Below are positions 1 through 9,015 of a stretch of 38,691 nucleotides of DNA, one piece after another (position 1 is the stretch's first letter; every line of letters begins with the position of its first letter). This DNA comes from an uncultured Chloroflexota bacterium (GTDB taxonomy: Bacteria; Chloroflexota; Chloroflexia; Chloroflexales; Chloroflexaceae). The stretch spans positions 1-38,691 of the forward strand of contig CAIWUD010000017.1 of assembly GCA_903915775.1 (NCBI GenBank), written 5' to 3'. The notes under the pieces were generated by a model. That model did no database searches and was not told the origin of the DNA. It was given only the letters and a program-made list of their open reading frames with translations. A program made the translations under genes and the position numbers.

Positions 1-1208
1 AGAGCGATCAGCGCGTACTGGAGCAGGCCGTTAGTGAACGAAAAGGGGAGAAACCAGGCCAGGATCGCAAGCGCCACCACGGCCTGCTGGTAGTCACCGA
101 ACTGTGACCGCGTGAAGAGCCGGACTAGATCGTGGGCTATGATGGAGATGCCCATAGCCAAGGGAAAGGCCAGAGTCAGCAGGAGTTGGAGCGTCCGGCT
201 TTGGGCATTGGCGAAGGCCGTACGCTCACCACCCGCACGCCGTGAGAGCATGGGGAAGACCGCAAAAGTGATGGCTGGTGGCACAATCATCGCGATGCCA
301 AGGATGGTGTAGATCAGGTTGTACTGCCCCACGAGCCCCTCGGCAGCGCTCCCGGTGAAGGCCCGTACGAGGAAGACGTCGAAGCGAAAGAAGACCGCGC
401 TGAGCAGGTTGTTCAGCATGAGTGGCAGCGCTTGGGGTACAATCGCCCGTTGGGCGGCTCCATCCCACACCACGGTTGGTGGGAAGAAGTCACGCCGCTG
501 GAGCCAGAAGAAGATCCCGGCGGTGATACTACTCACGGCTACGGCCGACCAGGCGAGCCCGAGGATCGTTGGGGCGAGGATGATCACGGCGATGCGGGCA
601 AGAAAGCTCAGGAGCGCAGTGACGAGCTCGAGGAGCGCGGGTACCTCCATGCGCTCACTCGCCATGTAGAGTGCGGTAACCGCCCCCGAGTAGGCGCCTG
701 GGAGCAGCGTAAGCATCAGGATCAGTACTGCTGCTGCCCCCTCCCCCGATAATGGTTGGCCGATGAGTGCAAAGGTAGTCAGGGTCAGGATGGCGATGGG
801 GAGCGCAGCAGCCACAATCAGGAGCAGACGTAGGGTTAAGGTGACCCCGAAGAGCCGTTTTGCCGCTCCGGGGTCACGTGCGGCTTCACGGGTGAGGAGC
901 ACGCCCAGGCCAAACTCGGTGAAGATTGCCAGATACTGGCTCACCAGGAGCGCTGCAAAGGTATAGTCACCGAAGCGAGCTACATTCATGGTGCCGGCTA
1001 GAAGGAAGAAGACGACCATATCGAGGCCGCGCACGAGCAGGCGTAGCCCAAAGGTGACGACACTGTTCTTAAAGATGCGGCGTACCGCATTGGTCGGATC
1101 GTCACGGTAGATGCGCCGCCAGAGGATGGTACTCAGGATAGCCAGAGTCAGTACGCCGAAGAGGAGTAGACTCAACCAGCCTGATGGTACGCTCTCGTCA
1201 CTCGTCAC
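1..1208 (-). CDS. Polysaccharide flippase/exporter (Wzx/MATE-like multi-pass membrane protein), C-terminus cut by window edge
   Basis: Manual minus-strand translation gives a continuous hydrophobic ORF (...RIFKNSVVTFGLRLLVRGLDMVVFFLLAGTMNVARFGDYTFAALLVSQYLAIFTEFGLGVLLTREAARDPGAAKRLFG...). Putative GTG start at 1208 overlaps the preceding gene's stop. Open at the window edge, so absent from the ORF track. Confidence 0.75.
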   Translation of the reverse strand, partial: MTSDESVPSGWLSLLLFGVLTLAILSTILWRRIYRDDPTNAVRRIFKNSVVTFGLRLLVRGLDMVVFFLLAGTMNVARFGDYTFAALLVSQYLAIFTEFGLGVLLTREAARDPGAAKRLFGVTLTLRLLLIVAAALPIAILTLTTFALIGQPLSGEGAAAVLILMLTLLPGAYSGAVTALYMASERMEVPALLELVTALLSFLARIAVIILAPTILGLAWSAVAVSSITAGIFFWLQRRDFFPPTVVWDGAAQRAIVPQALPLMLNNLLSAVFFRFDVFLVRAFTGSAAEGLVGQYNLIYTILGIAMIVPPAITFAVFPMLSRRAGGERTAFANAQSRTLQLLLTLAFPLAMGISIIAHDLVRLFTRSQFGDYQQAVVALAILAWFLPFSFTNGLLQYALIA

Positions 1209-2064
1209 GGAGGATTACCTCACTCTTGCGTCCATCACTTACCAGTTCGATGAGGCCATGAACCCGGCTGTGGAAGAGTTGCTGGCTGTAGCGCTGGCGC
1301 TCGGCAAAGCTGAGTTGCGCCGGCTCTGGAGCCTCGTAGGCGTCAGTGAAGACGATAGCCTGTGGGCGCAGCGCAGCCATGAGTTCAGTCGGGGGGTCGC
1401 GCTGCCAGGGGAAGATGAGCAGATCAAGGGGGCGCCCTGCACTGCGGAGCGCTGCCTGATCACCGGCGGAACCACCGCTATGGAGGAGGAGACGGGTGGC
1501 GCGGTAGCTGAGCAGCAACACCGCCCCGCCCTCCTTACCCGCTTCAGCAGCGAGTACTGTGAGGGTTACCCCGTCAAGATCGAGTCGTTGCCCAGGTGTA
1601 AGGGTCTGCGTTGGGGTGGTAGCGGTCAGACGCCGCCACTCGCCAGCAAAACCTGTCCCTCCAAGGCCCGGCGGTGCCAGCACGATCGCGGGTTGATAGC
1701 GTGCTAACGCGGCGACCTGGGCGATCATGCGCTTCCCGCTTGTCCCAGTGAGCAGAACTGCGCGCAGATCGCGTTGCCAGTAGGGCATCAGCCGAGCAAG
1801 GAGCATCGTCAGGCGCGCTGGGTCGCTCCCCCCATCAATCAGTACGAAGCGCCCCCTTGGGGTCTGGATCACGAATGCATCACCTGGCGTTTCGAGGATG
1901 TAGAGGTGCATTCGCCCGTCGGGCCACTGCAGCCAGGCCGCGATGGCCAGGAGTGAGAGTAGACCGAGGATTGGTGGCAGTAGGTGGTGGCGCTGCTCTG
2001 TGGGGGCTGTAGCTGCCATGGGCTGCCTCCAGTTGGTAGGTGAATTGCTGCATAAAGTTGGCAC
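1198..2064 (-). CDS. ComEC/Rec2-type metallo-beta-lactamase-fold protein, metal ligands apparently lost
   Basis: N-terminal TM segment, then GDAFVIQTPRGRFVLIDGGSDPARL...; architecture like the ComEC C-terminal MBL domain, but the HxHxDH position reads LTGTSGKR. Confidence 0.65.
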   Translation of the reverse strand: MPTLCSNSPTNWRQPMAATAPTEQRHHLLPPILGLLSLLAIAAWLQWPDGRMHLYILETPGDAFVIQTPRGRFVLIDGGSDPARLTMLLARLMPYWQRDLRAVLLTGTSGKRMIAQVAALARYQPAIVLAPPGLGGTGFAGEWRRLTATTPTQTLTPGQRLDLDGVTLTVLAAEAGKEGGAVLLLSYRATRLLLHSGGSAGDQAALRSAGRPLDLLIFPWQRDPPTELMAALRPQAIVFTDAYEAPEPAQLSFAERQRYSQQLFHSRVHGLIELVSDGRKSEVILRDE

Positions 2065-2070
2065 AGATGC

Positions 2071-2146
2071 CCCCCTCCCAACCTCCCCCCGCTGGGGGGA
2101 GGATTCCAGCTCCCTCCCCCAACGGGGGAGGGGTGGGGTAGGGGCA
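2071..2146. repeat. Compound GC-rich inverted repeat (two nested hairpins)
   Basis: CCTCCCCCCGCTGGGGGGAGG (2082-2102) and CCCTCCCCCAACGGGGGAGGG (from 2112), flanked by outer complementary arms gccccctccc / ggggtaggggc. Confidence 0.75.
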
Positions 2147-2248
2147 AGAGGTGCTAACGTACTGAAGCAGTACAGGTAGGTGCTACACCCATGGCTACCG
2201 CACGAGGCACCACGATGTTACGGCTGGTACGGCACCTTCGCCGGATCC

Positions 2249-2632
2249 TCAGCCGAGGAGCGCGATGGCATCAATCTCGACACGTACGTCACGGGGTAGG
2301 CGCGCCACCTCTACCGTACTGCGTGCGGGCGGTAATACGGGGAAGAACTCGGCAAAAACTGCGTTCATCGCCTGAAAGTCGTTCATATCTGCCAGAAAGA
2401 CGGTGATTTTTACGGTTCGTGCCAGGGATGAGCCAGCAGCCTTCAGTACTGCCTCTAGATTCATCAGAACACGTCGTGTCATCACCCCAATGTCACCTTC
2501 CACCACCTGACCTGTCGCGGGATCGAGCGGGATCTGACCTGAAGCAAAGACCATACCCGCGGCGACAATCGCCTGGGAGTAAGGGCCGACTGCGGCAGGG
2601 GCATCGGTTGTGCGTACCACGGTGCGTTCCAT
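2249..2632 (-). CDS. ridA: RidA/YjgF family enamine/imine deaminase
   Basis: VRTTDAPAAVGPYSQAIVAAGMVFASGQIPLDPATGQVV...RSTVEVARLPRDVRVEIDAIAL is typical of RidA. Confidence 0.93.
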   Translation of the reverse strand: MERTVVRTTDAPAAVGPYSQAIVAAGMVFASGQIPLDPATGQVVEGDIGVMTRRVLMNLEAVLKAAGSSLARTVKITVFLADMNDFQAMNAVFAEFFPVLPPARSTVEVARLPRDVRVEIDAIALLG

Positions 2633-2732
2633 GGGTCGTTGCTACCTTTCTTCAATCTGGGGGCGTTCAGACGCGCCACTTCATCACGAACAGGACCTTC
2701 GACGTCTCTCTTTGGGCCTCTTGAGGCATCGA

Positions 2733-2954
2733 TCAGGCAGCAAGATCGCCATCTGGCTCGATGGACTGCAGTTGCTGCACTCGTAGCTCAGCCGTATCGA
2801 GTAACTGCTGACACTCAGCGGCCAGGCGTATACCCAACTCGTAGAGGCTAAGCGTCTCGGCGAGAGGCAGTTCACCAGCTTCTAGCCGTGCCACCACCTC
2901 CTGGAGCCGCGCATAGAGTGACTCGTAGCTCTCGACCGGGTTCTGAGCCTTCAT
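2733..2954 (-). CDS. xseB: Exodeoxyribonuclease VII small subunit
   Basis: YESLYARLQEVVARLEAGELPLAETLSLYELGIRLAAECQQLLDTAELRV; overlaps the xseA stop. Confidence 0.93.
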   Translation of the reverse strand: MKAQNPVESYESLYARLQEVVARLEAGELPLAETLSLYELGIRLAAECQQLLDTAELRVQQLQSIEPDGDLAA

Positions 2955-4162
2955 GGACGCACTCCTTCGGCAGCGACGGATCTCGCGTGCAGTTCACCAT
3001 CGCGTAGGGTTATGGTTAATGGCGTCGTAGCAGGGGCCTGATCCGGACTCGTCAGCACCTGCCCACTGTCGGCGTGGCGCACGACCGCGTAGCCGCGGGC
3101 CAGTGTTGCCTGGGGGCTCAACACGGCGAGGCGACCAACGAGGTTCTGCAGAGCCAAGCGCTGCCGTTCAGCGGTGACGGTAGCTGTCCGCTCGAGTCGA
3201 CGCGACAGCTCATCGATCTGCTGACGATCACGGGCGAGGCGTCTGGATGGCGCATGGCGATCGAGCAACGCGTGAGCAGTCGCAACAGCCTCTTGGCGCA
3301 GATTCAAGGCTTGCGCCATCAGCAGATTGAGCTGGAAACGCAACGCACCGATACGGTTGTGAAGATCGCTCAGCTCAGGTACGGCGAGTTCGGCGGCCAC
3401 TGAGGGGGTAGGTGCACGCAGGTCGGCCACAAAGTCGGTGATCGTAACATCGGTTTCGTGGCCAACCCCGCTGATCAGCGGCACCGGGCTAGCAAAGACC
3501 GCGCGCGCTACCGCTTCATCGTTGAAGGCCGAGAGATCATCAAGCGATCCGCCACCACGTGCGAGAATAATCAGATCACCCCCTGCCCCATAGGCGCGGT
3601 AGAGAGCCTCGACGATACTTGCAGGAGCAGCTGCTCCCTGTACGAGGCATGGGACAACCACAACCTCGACCAGAGGAGAGCGACGGGCGAAGATCGTCAA
3701 CATGTCCTGGAGCACCGCCCCACCTGGGGCAGTCACGAGGATGATGCGGCGCGGTAGGTAGGGTAGGGGGCGCTTCCGATCCTCGGCAAAGAGCCCTTCA
3801 GCCATCAGACGGGCTTTGAGCTCTTCGAAGCGTGCGAAGAACAACCCAGCCCCGGCCGATACCACATGATCAACGTAGATCTGCAGATCGCCCCGCGCCT
3901 CGTAGAAACCAAGGCGTCCGTGGGCCAGTACGAGATCACCTGAGCGGGGCAAGTTGGACAAACGCGCCGCATCACTGCGCCACATCACCCCACGAATGAT
4001 CGCCCGCTCATCCTTTAGGTTGAAGTAGCAGTGGCCTGAAGCAGCGTGGCGTTTAAACTCCGAGAGCTCCCCTTGGATCCAGAGATCGCCCAGGAGCGGG
4101 TGGGACTCGAGCAGTTCGCTCAGGTACCTAGCGACATCACTGACGGTGAGAGCCTGGTTCAT
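2951..4162 (-). CDS. xseA: Exodeoxyribonuclease VII large subunit
   Basis: OB-fold N-terminus (WIQGELSEFKRHASGHCYFNLKDE-like) and IILARGGGSLDDLSAFNDEAVARAVFASPVPLISGVGHETDVTITDFVADLRAPTPS. Confidence 0.96.
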   Translation of the reverse strand: MNQALTVSDVARYLSELLESHPLLGDLWIQGELSEFKRHAASGHCYFNLKDERAIIRGVMWRSDAARLSNLPRSGDLVLAHGRLGFYEARGDLQIYVDHVVSAGAGLFFARFEELKARLMAEGLFAEDRKRPLPYLPRRIILVTAPGGAVLQDMLTIFARRSPLVEVVVVPCLVQGAAAPASIVEALYRAYGAGGDLIILARGGGSLDDLSAFNDEAVARAVFASPVPLISGVGHETDVTITDFVADLRAPTPSVAAELAVPELSDLHNRIGALRFQLNLLMAQALNLRQEAVATAHALLDRHAPSRRLARDRQQIDELSRRLERTATVTAERQRLALQNLVGRLAVLSPQATLARGYAVVRHADSGQVLTSPDQAPATTPLTITLRDGELHARSVAAEGVRP

Positions 4163-4224
4163 GCGTCGTGGCGGGGCGTTCGCGAGGAACGTCTCGGCTG
4201 CTCCCTCAAGCTACAGGCATCAGC

Positions 4225-4761
4225 CTACAGTGGCTCGATCACTACCAGGGCCTGACCATACTCAACGGGCTGTCCATTTTTGACCATCATGCGCACCACC
4301 CGACCGGAGATATCACTTTCGATCTCGTTCATCATCTTCATTGCCTCGATGATACCGATCGAGTCACCCGCCCTGATCTCGTCACCCTCCTGGACAAAAG
4401 GGGGGTCCTTGGGCGATGGAGAGGAGTAGAAGGTGCCAACCATTGGCGCGGTGATGGTATGCCCGGTAGGTGTGGTAGAGGGGATACCCTCTGCGGAGGG
4501 CGATGCCACCGGGAACGACGACTGGATCTGCGTTGTTGGCAGGGCCATAGGGTTCATCTGGGGCTGCATCAACGGCGCCATCGCAATCGGCTGGGCCGCG
4601 GTGATCACGGTGCCCCTCTTGACGTGTAGCTTCTGATCGCCCTGCTTGATCAGGATCTCCGTGATGTCAGATTGCCCAATCAGGCGTAGGATTTCGCGCA
4701 GATCGCCCAACCCGAAGAGGTTGGGGCGATCGTCACCGGTTTCTGCTGTTTCGTCGCTCAT
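4225..4761 (-). CDS. accB: Biotin carboxyl carrier protein of acetyl-CoA carboxylase
   Basis: Biotinylation motif IEAMKMMNEIESDISG; Ala/Pro/Met-rich linker. Confidence 0.94.
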   Translation of the reverse strand: MSDETAETGDDRPNLFGLGDLREILRLIGQSDITEILIKQGDQKLHVKRGTVITAAQPIAMAPLMQPQMNPMALPTTQIQSSFPVASPSAEGIPSTTPTGHTITAPMVGTFYSSPSPKDPPFVQEGDEIRAGDSIGIIEAMKMMNEIESDISGRVVRMMVKNGQPVEYGQALVVIEPL

Positions 4762-4807
4762 AGCTTACCCAGAGCTTCTAGTAAGATTCTCGCTTTTGGA
4801 TGTTAGG

Positions 4808-4885
4808 GGTGGCTCGATGTTGGCTGCACCAGGGCTAGGTTGGGTTTTTTCGTGGCGAGCTCTGCCCTCCACACTTCCCGTCAAC
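4808..4885 (+). repeat. Dispersed intergenic hairpin repeat, divergent copy A
   Basis: ggctgcaccagggctaggttgggttttttcgtggcgagctctgccctccacacttcccg matches the core of the copies at 22.0 and 29.8 kb. Confidence 0.6.
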
Positions 4886-5140
4886 GTGGCGCAGCCCAAC
4901 GCGGGGCCGAAACCATCCCTCGATCTGCGGCGCTATTGTAGCATACTTCAGCGCACTATTTATGCCTCTGCTCCTGATCAATCAATGGTAAAGAGGTCTC
5001 TACGATAGGTCCTGATCTCGCTATAACTGACGGAAGAGGCTATGGTATGCTCTGCCCTATAGTCATGGTGAGGCTTAGGTGACCCGCCAGCGGGAGGGCC
5101 GAAGGCTCGCGCACTCCCGTTGTGGGAAGGAGTTCCTACG

Positions 5141-5371
5141 ATGTTCCGTCAGAATGTGGGTGTCGGTGATCGTGATCTACGTATCGTCCTTGCGGCTCTC
5201 TTCGGACTGATCGCACTCTTCGCTCCCTTCGGTGGAGCCTGGCAGATCATTCCAGCTCTGTTGGCACTGGTGATGCTCGCTACTTCAGCAGCGGGCTTCT
5301 GCCCACTCTACAAAGTGTTGGGCATCAATACTTGCCGTAGCAAGAGCGCGAGCACAGGGCAGGAGCAGTAG
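5141..5371 (+). CDS. DUF2892 / YgaP-like inner-membrane protein
   Basis: MFRQNVGVGDRDLRIVLAALFGLIALFAPFGGAWQIIPALLALVMLATSAAGFCPLYKVLGINTC; GGAAGGAG Shine-Dalgarno. Confidence 0.85.
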   Translation: MFRQNVGVGDRDLRIVLAALFGLIALFAPFGGAWQIIPALLALVMLATSAAGFCPLYKVLGINTCRSKSASTGQEQ

Positions 5372-5565
5372 GACGTGGGCTGAGGGCATAGCCGCTCTGC
5401 TCGAGCGCAGACGCCATGGTTGCGGTTTTCGACTGCGAAGCCCGCGCAACATTTTGCACCTGGGATCGTCGTATAGACGCTATTCACGGAGGGCATGGTC
5501 CTCCTCCTGCCACTGGTAGCGGCGAACTGCCTCACGCGGTGGCAATGCCTACAAGGAGCAATAGT

Positions 5566-5853
5566 ATGAAGCAGCGACTGGCGCGCAGTTCCAGTGACCG
5601 CATGATTGGTGGGGTCTGTGGTGGTCTAGCCCGCTACTTTGGGATCGATGCAACGATTGTGCGCCTCGTGTTCGTCCTCGCGGTACTAAGCGGAATCAGT
5701 CCACTGATCTATATTATCCTCTGGATCGTGATGCCCCTTGAGACGACAACCCCGCCAATAGGAACTCCCCCGGCTATTCAGGGACCGATGGGGGATACCA
5801 CGGGTGAGTGGCGCTACGACCCGTACACCGGTGAGCGGCTGCCCAAACCATAG
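5566..5853 (+). CDS. PspC domain membrane protein
   Basis: RMIGGVCGGLARYFGIDATIVRLVFVLAVLSGISPLIYIILWIVMP is a canonical PspC domain; internal ATG with AAGGAG upstream preferred over the ORF-track start. Confidence 0.9.
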   Translation: MKQRLARSSSDRMIGGVCGGLARYFGIDATIVRLVFVLAVLSGISPLIYIILWIVMPLETTTPPIGTPPAIQGPMGDTTGEWRYDPYTGERLPKP

Positions 5854-5886
5854 GCTGTTCGTTACGCTATCGTGTGAGGAGAAGGT

Positions 5887-5909
5887 ACGGGGCGGCTATG
5901 CCGCCCCGT
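5887..5909. terminator. Bidirectional terminator-like hairpin between convergent genes
   Basis: Perfect 10-bp stem ACGGGGCGGC-TAT-GCCGCCCCGT; weak T tract. Confidence 0.55.
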
Positions 5910-5912
5910 GCT

Positions 5913-6446
5913 TCATGCTGGTACCCCCTCATGCCATGTCCGTACGTAGGTGTACTGCTCTTCGGTCTCAGGGCTATGCGGTTGGTAGCTTGCCTTGTCG
6001 ACCCCGCCCCAGTGTTGAGCAATGGTTGCTAACGCTGCTTCCCCGGTCTGCCCATGGCGCACCAACCAGCAACCAACAACGGTACCAGTGCGGCCGATCC
6101 CACCCAAGCAGTGGAGATAGACGGTCTGTTGATTAGCGAGGGCCGCATCGAGGGTATCGAGAATTTTACCCATGACGGACGGTGTGCGGGGGACACCAAA
6201 GTCACGGATGGAGAGGCGCTGGTGAACTACCTGAATCCCACGGCCTGCAGCCAGCGCCATGAGCAGTTCGCTGTAGGGCGTGGCTTCGTGCTCCCCGGTC
6301 AGATCGAGAAAATAGGTAATCCCAGCGTCGAGGTGACGGAGTAAACGGGCTTGGACGACGAGCGGATCGCTGCTCCCTGGATACTCACCGGCAACGAGGT
6401 GTGGTGCGACCCAGTAGCAGTTGCCGTGGGGAAGTGCTCTGGACAT
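5913..6446 (-). CDS. Dual-specificity/tyrosine phosphatase-like protein
   Basis: P-loop VYLHCLGGIGRTGT (HCX5R) with upstream LDLTGEHE. Confidence 0.85.
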   Translation of the reverse strand: MSRALPHGNCYWVAPHLVAGEYPGSSDPLVVQARLLRHLDAGITYFLDLTGEHEATPYSELLMALAAGRGIQVVHQRLSIRDFGVPRTPSVMGKILDTLDAALANQQTVYLHCLGGIGRTGTVVGCWLVRHGQTGEAALATIAQHWGGVDKASYQPHSPETEEQYTYVRTWHEGVPA

Positions 6447-6602
6447 GTATCCTCTCGGTGAAACCGTGTAGGCCCCCGGTCAGCGCGGGCAGTGGTCCCC
6501 AACAAGGCCCCGGAAGAGCCCTCTACGAATGTGCTATAATCCGCCTTCAGCACACAGAGGGTCTGGCCGCCTAGGCTGTCCCACGCAATTCTTGGAGGCG
6601 CC

Positions 6603-7448
6603 GTGCCAGCGCGACCCTTCCTCAAGTGGGCCGGCGGTAAGAGTCAGCTGCTGCCTGAGCTTATCAGTCGCTTGCCACCAACCTTTCGCCACTACCACGA
6701 GCCATTTGTCGGCGGCGGGGCACTCTTCTTTAGCCTCTGGAACAGCGGACGACTAACAGCCGGCGCAACCCTCAGCGACTTGAACGTTGAGCTCATCGAC
6801 TGTTATCGGGCGGTGCGCGACCATGCCGAGGAGTTGATCGCGGCCCTGCTTGCCCATAAGCCCTACGCGAACGACCGCGACTACTTCTACGCAATGCGGG
6901 CCTGGGATCGTGCACCTGACTTTATGGCTCGTCCATTGGTGGAACGGGCGGCACGTACCATCTTCCTCAACCGCACATGCTACAACGGGCTCTACCGCCT
7001 GAACAATCGGCGTCAGTTCAACGCCCCGTTTGGCTACTACAAGAAGCCACTGATTGTTGACCCTGAACAGCTGCAAGAGGCAAGCCATGCGCTCCAGCAG
7101 GTGGTGCTGCGTGTCGGTGACTTTAGTGAGCTCCTTACCCGGGCTCTGCCGGGCGACTTTATCTACTTCGATCCACCCTATGTGCCAGTGAGCGCTACTG
7201 CTTCGTTTACCGCCTATACGCCGGTCGGTTTCACCGAAGCCGAGCAGCGCCGCCTCGCCGAGCTCTTTTTCCAACTATACGATCGTGGTTGCCACCTGAT
7301 GCTGAGCAACTCTTATACTGCTCTGGCGCGCGGACTCTACGCTGGTCTACCGATCCACGAGCCTGTTCTGGCTCGCCGCAAGATCAACTGTGATGGCACC
7401 AAACGGGGTGGTGTAGAAGAGCTTATTGTGTGCAGTTATGGGCGGTGA
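6603..7448 (+). CDS. dam: Dam-family (D12 class) adenine-N6 DNA methyltransferase
   Basis: FLKWAGGKSQLLPEL (motif I), HEPFVGGGALFF, FIYFDPPYVPVS (DPPY motif). Confidence 0.94.
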   Translation: MPARPFLKWAGGKSQLLPELISRLPPTFRHYHEPFVGGGALFFSLWNSGRLTAGATLSDLNVELIDCYRAVRDHAEELIAALLAHKPYANDRDYFYAMRAWDRAPDFMARPLVERAARTIFLNRTCYNGLYRLNNRRQFNAPFGYYKKPLIVDPEQLQEASHALQQVVLRVGDFSELLTRALPGDFIYFDPPYVPVSATASFTAYTPVGFTEAEQRRLAELFFQLYDRGCHLMLSNSYTALARGLYAGLPIHEPVLARRKINCDGTKRGGVEELIVCSYGR

Positions 7449-7467
7449 TCAGCCAGCACCGCCCCAT

Positions 7468-7962
7468 TTAGCTTCGCCCGAGGCCCGCCTCAGTCAGGAG
7501 GCGCAACACGCGCTCGATACGGGTCAGGGCCCGTGAGAGCAGCAGCGCCATATCGGCAATGATCGTCTCGCAGAGGGCCGGGTTCTTGGTCACTTTGTCA
7601 CGAAGTGGTCGTAGGCCAAGCTCGGCCTCATCCAAACTGCTGATCGCACGCTCCAGATTCTCTTCAGCCTCCTCCCGTTGGCGGGTGGCAACCTGCGGCC
7701 AGCGCCCGGCGATCGGCTTACCCCGCGCAATCGCAAGGAAGCGTCGTACGCGCTCGGTACGGGCCAGGGTGTCGAAGAGGTGCCGTTCGGTATCGGTGAG
7801 GAGTACGACGGCCAGACTCTGGTTGGCGTTGATCTTGGCCCGTGCACCATCGAGCGTCGTCTGTGCACGCTGCAGCATCTGAGTCGCCTCATCCGCCGAC
7901 TTCATCGCCTCCTCGCGCTCGTTCTCCACTTCGTTCGGCCAGCGGCGTGGGGTTGTGGACAT
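7468..7962 (-). CDS. Hypothetical helical/coiled-coil protein
   Basis: Long ORF rich in Ala/Arg/Glu helices; C-terminal half resembles the N-terminal half. Internal Met (MKSADEATQ...) is a possible alternative start. Confidence 0.55.
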   Translation of the reverse strand: MSTTPRRWPNEVENEREEAMKSADEATQMLQRAQTTLDGARAKINANQSLAVVLLTDTERHLFDTLARTERVRRFLAIARGKPIAGRWPQVATRQREEAEENLERAISSLDEAELGLRPLRDKVTKNPALCETIIADMALLLSRALTRIERVLRLLTEAGLGRS

Positions 7963-8335
7963 AGGCTTCCGGCTTCTTCAACTCACGCGCAGTAGTATAT
8001 CTGAGTAGTTCCATCTGCCGTACCATCGCCTCACCAAGCTGCCAGAGGATGATGGGCGCCCCGGCAGCAATGAAGCTGCGCCAGACGGCACCCTCGTAGC
8101 GCCGCCAGTCGAACTGCTCGGCTTTGCGGGCAGCGAGTGCAACTGGGACAAGCGCGATCAGCACACCACCGGCTACCTCGGCCCAGGTATGATCGGGCTT
8201 GATTGGATAGTGTCGCTCCAGGTAGCTCAGAGCAGCTGCGTAGACGGTCGCGGCACCCATCACGTTGAGCGTGACTTCAAGGGAGAGCGCATCATGACCA
8301 GCGGTGATCGGCGTGTCGGGACGAGACGTGTTCAT
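7889..8335 (-). CDS. Hypothetical small membrane protein
   Basis: Hydrophobic segments LNVMGAATVYAAALSYLE and WAEVAGGVLIALVPVALAA; good upstream context; overlaps the next ORF in another frame. Confidence 0.6.
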   Translation of the reverse strand: MNTSRPDTPITAGHDALSLEVTLNVMGAATVYAAALSYLERHYPIKPDHTWAEVAGGVLIALVPVALAARKAEQFDWRRYEGAVWRSFIAAGAPIILWQLGEAMVRQMELLRYTTARELKKPEAYVHNPTPLAERSGERARGGDEVGG

Positions 8336-8682
8336 GGGTGAAGCTTCCTTTCAGTGTCTCGTTGGCAATGAGTATACGAGTTGTTAGGCGGTTTGTCCAG
8401 TAGTTAGTGGGTGCTTATTGGGTGCTTATGAACGCTCTCTACAAGTCGCGTCGTTGCTATCGATCGCTGGTTGTTCGTGAGCTACCACCTCCGCAACTGG
8501 CCACAGTACGTTACCTTGGTGCCGGTCTGGGGATCGAATGGGTTCTGTGGGGAGTTCAGGCGTTCTGTTGATGCGTACCGTTCATGCTTGCCTGTATACT
8601 ACTACTCATAGTAAAATCTGGCAAGCCCCGAAAAAGGGGGAAAATATTTCTCAGGGTGGCTAAAAATTTCCTGTTCGGGGGC

Positions 8683-8711
8683 TTAACAAATAATCTACGA
8701 TATGCTATAGT
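8683..8711 (+). promoter_or_regulatory. Sigma70-type promoter for the NACHT-CHAT-amidase-FtsZ-gasdermin cluster
   Basis: TTAACA (8683-8688), 17-bp spacer, TATAGT (8706-8711), ~90 bp upstream of the first ORF in an AT-rich patch. Confidence 0.6.
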
Positions 8712-8799
8712 AGTTCTTGTCCAGTTCCCAATAACAGCCCGGTAAGTCAACGTACAGTCGCTCTTCACGATTCTGTTTCGCCACCGTATGGAGGTTGCC

Positions 8800-9015
8800 A
8801 TGCCCACCCTGCACGCCCCCAATGGATCCGTAGTGGGAAGCGCCACTGTCGCGCGTGCTCGTCTGCACATGGTTCTTCGTCGTGATCGTGCCGAGCGCAC
8901 CCTGCGGGCCTCCCTGCACGCCTGCGCAATCGGTATGGATTCCCTCCTTCCATCGCACGATCAGACACTCGGACAGCTGCTCACCGAGCCTATTGCTACC
9001 GGGAGGGAGGCATGA
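8800..9015 (+). CDS. Small protein of unknown function (71 aa) translationally coupled to the NACHT gene
   Basis: MPTLHAPNGSVVGSATVARARLHMVLRRDRAERTLRASLHACAIGMDSLLPSHDQTLGQLLTEPIATGREA; GGAGG 7 nt upstream; ATGA overlap with the next start. Confidence 0.6.
   Translation: MPTLHAPNGSVVGSATVARARLHMVLRRDRAERTLRASLHACAIGMDSLLPSHDQTLGQLLTEPIATGREA

Noticed and set aside
6603-7448. Dam methylase as part of a restriction-modification or defence system
   Set aside because: No restriction or specificity gene adjacent; likely orphan. Its closeness (~1.3 kb) to the immune-type cluster is not enough to include it, and two minus-strand genes intervene.
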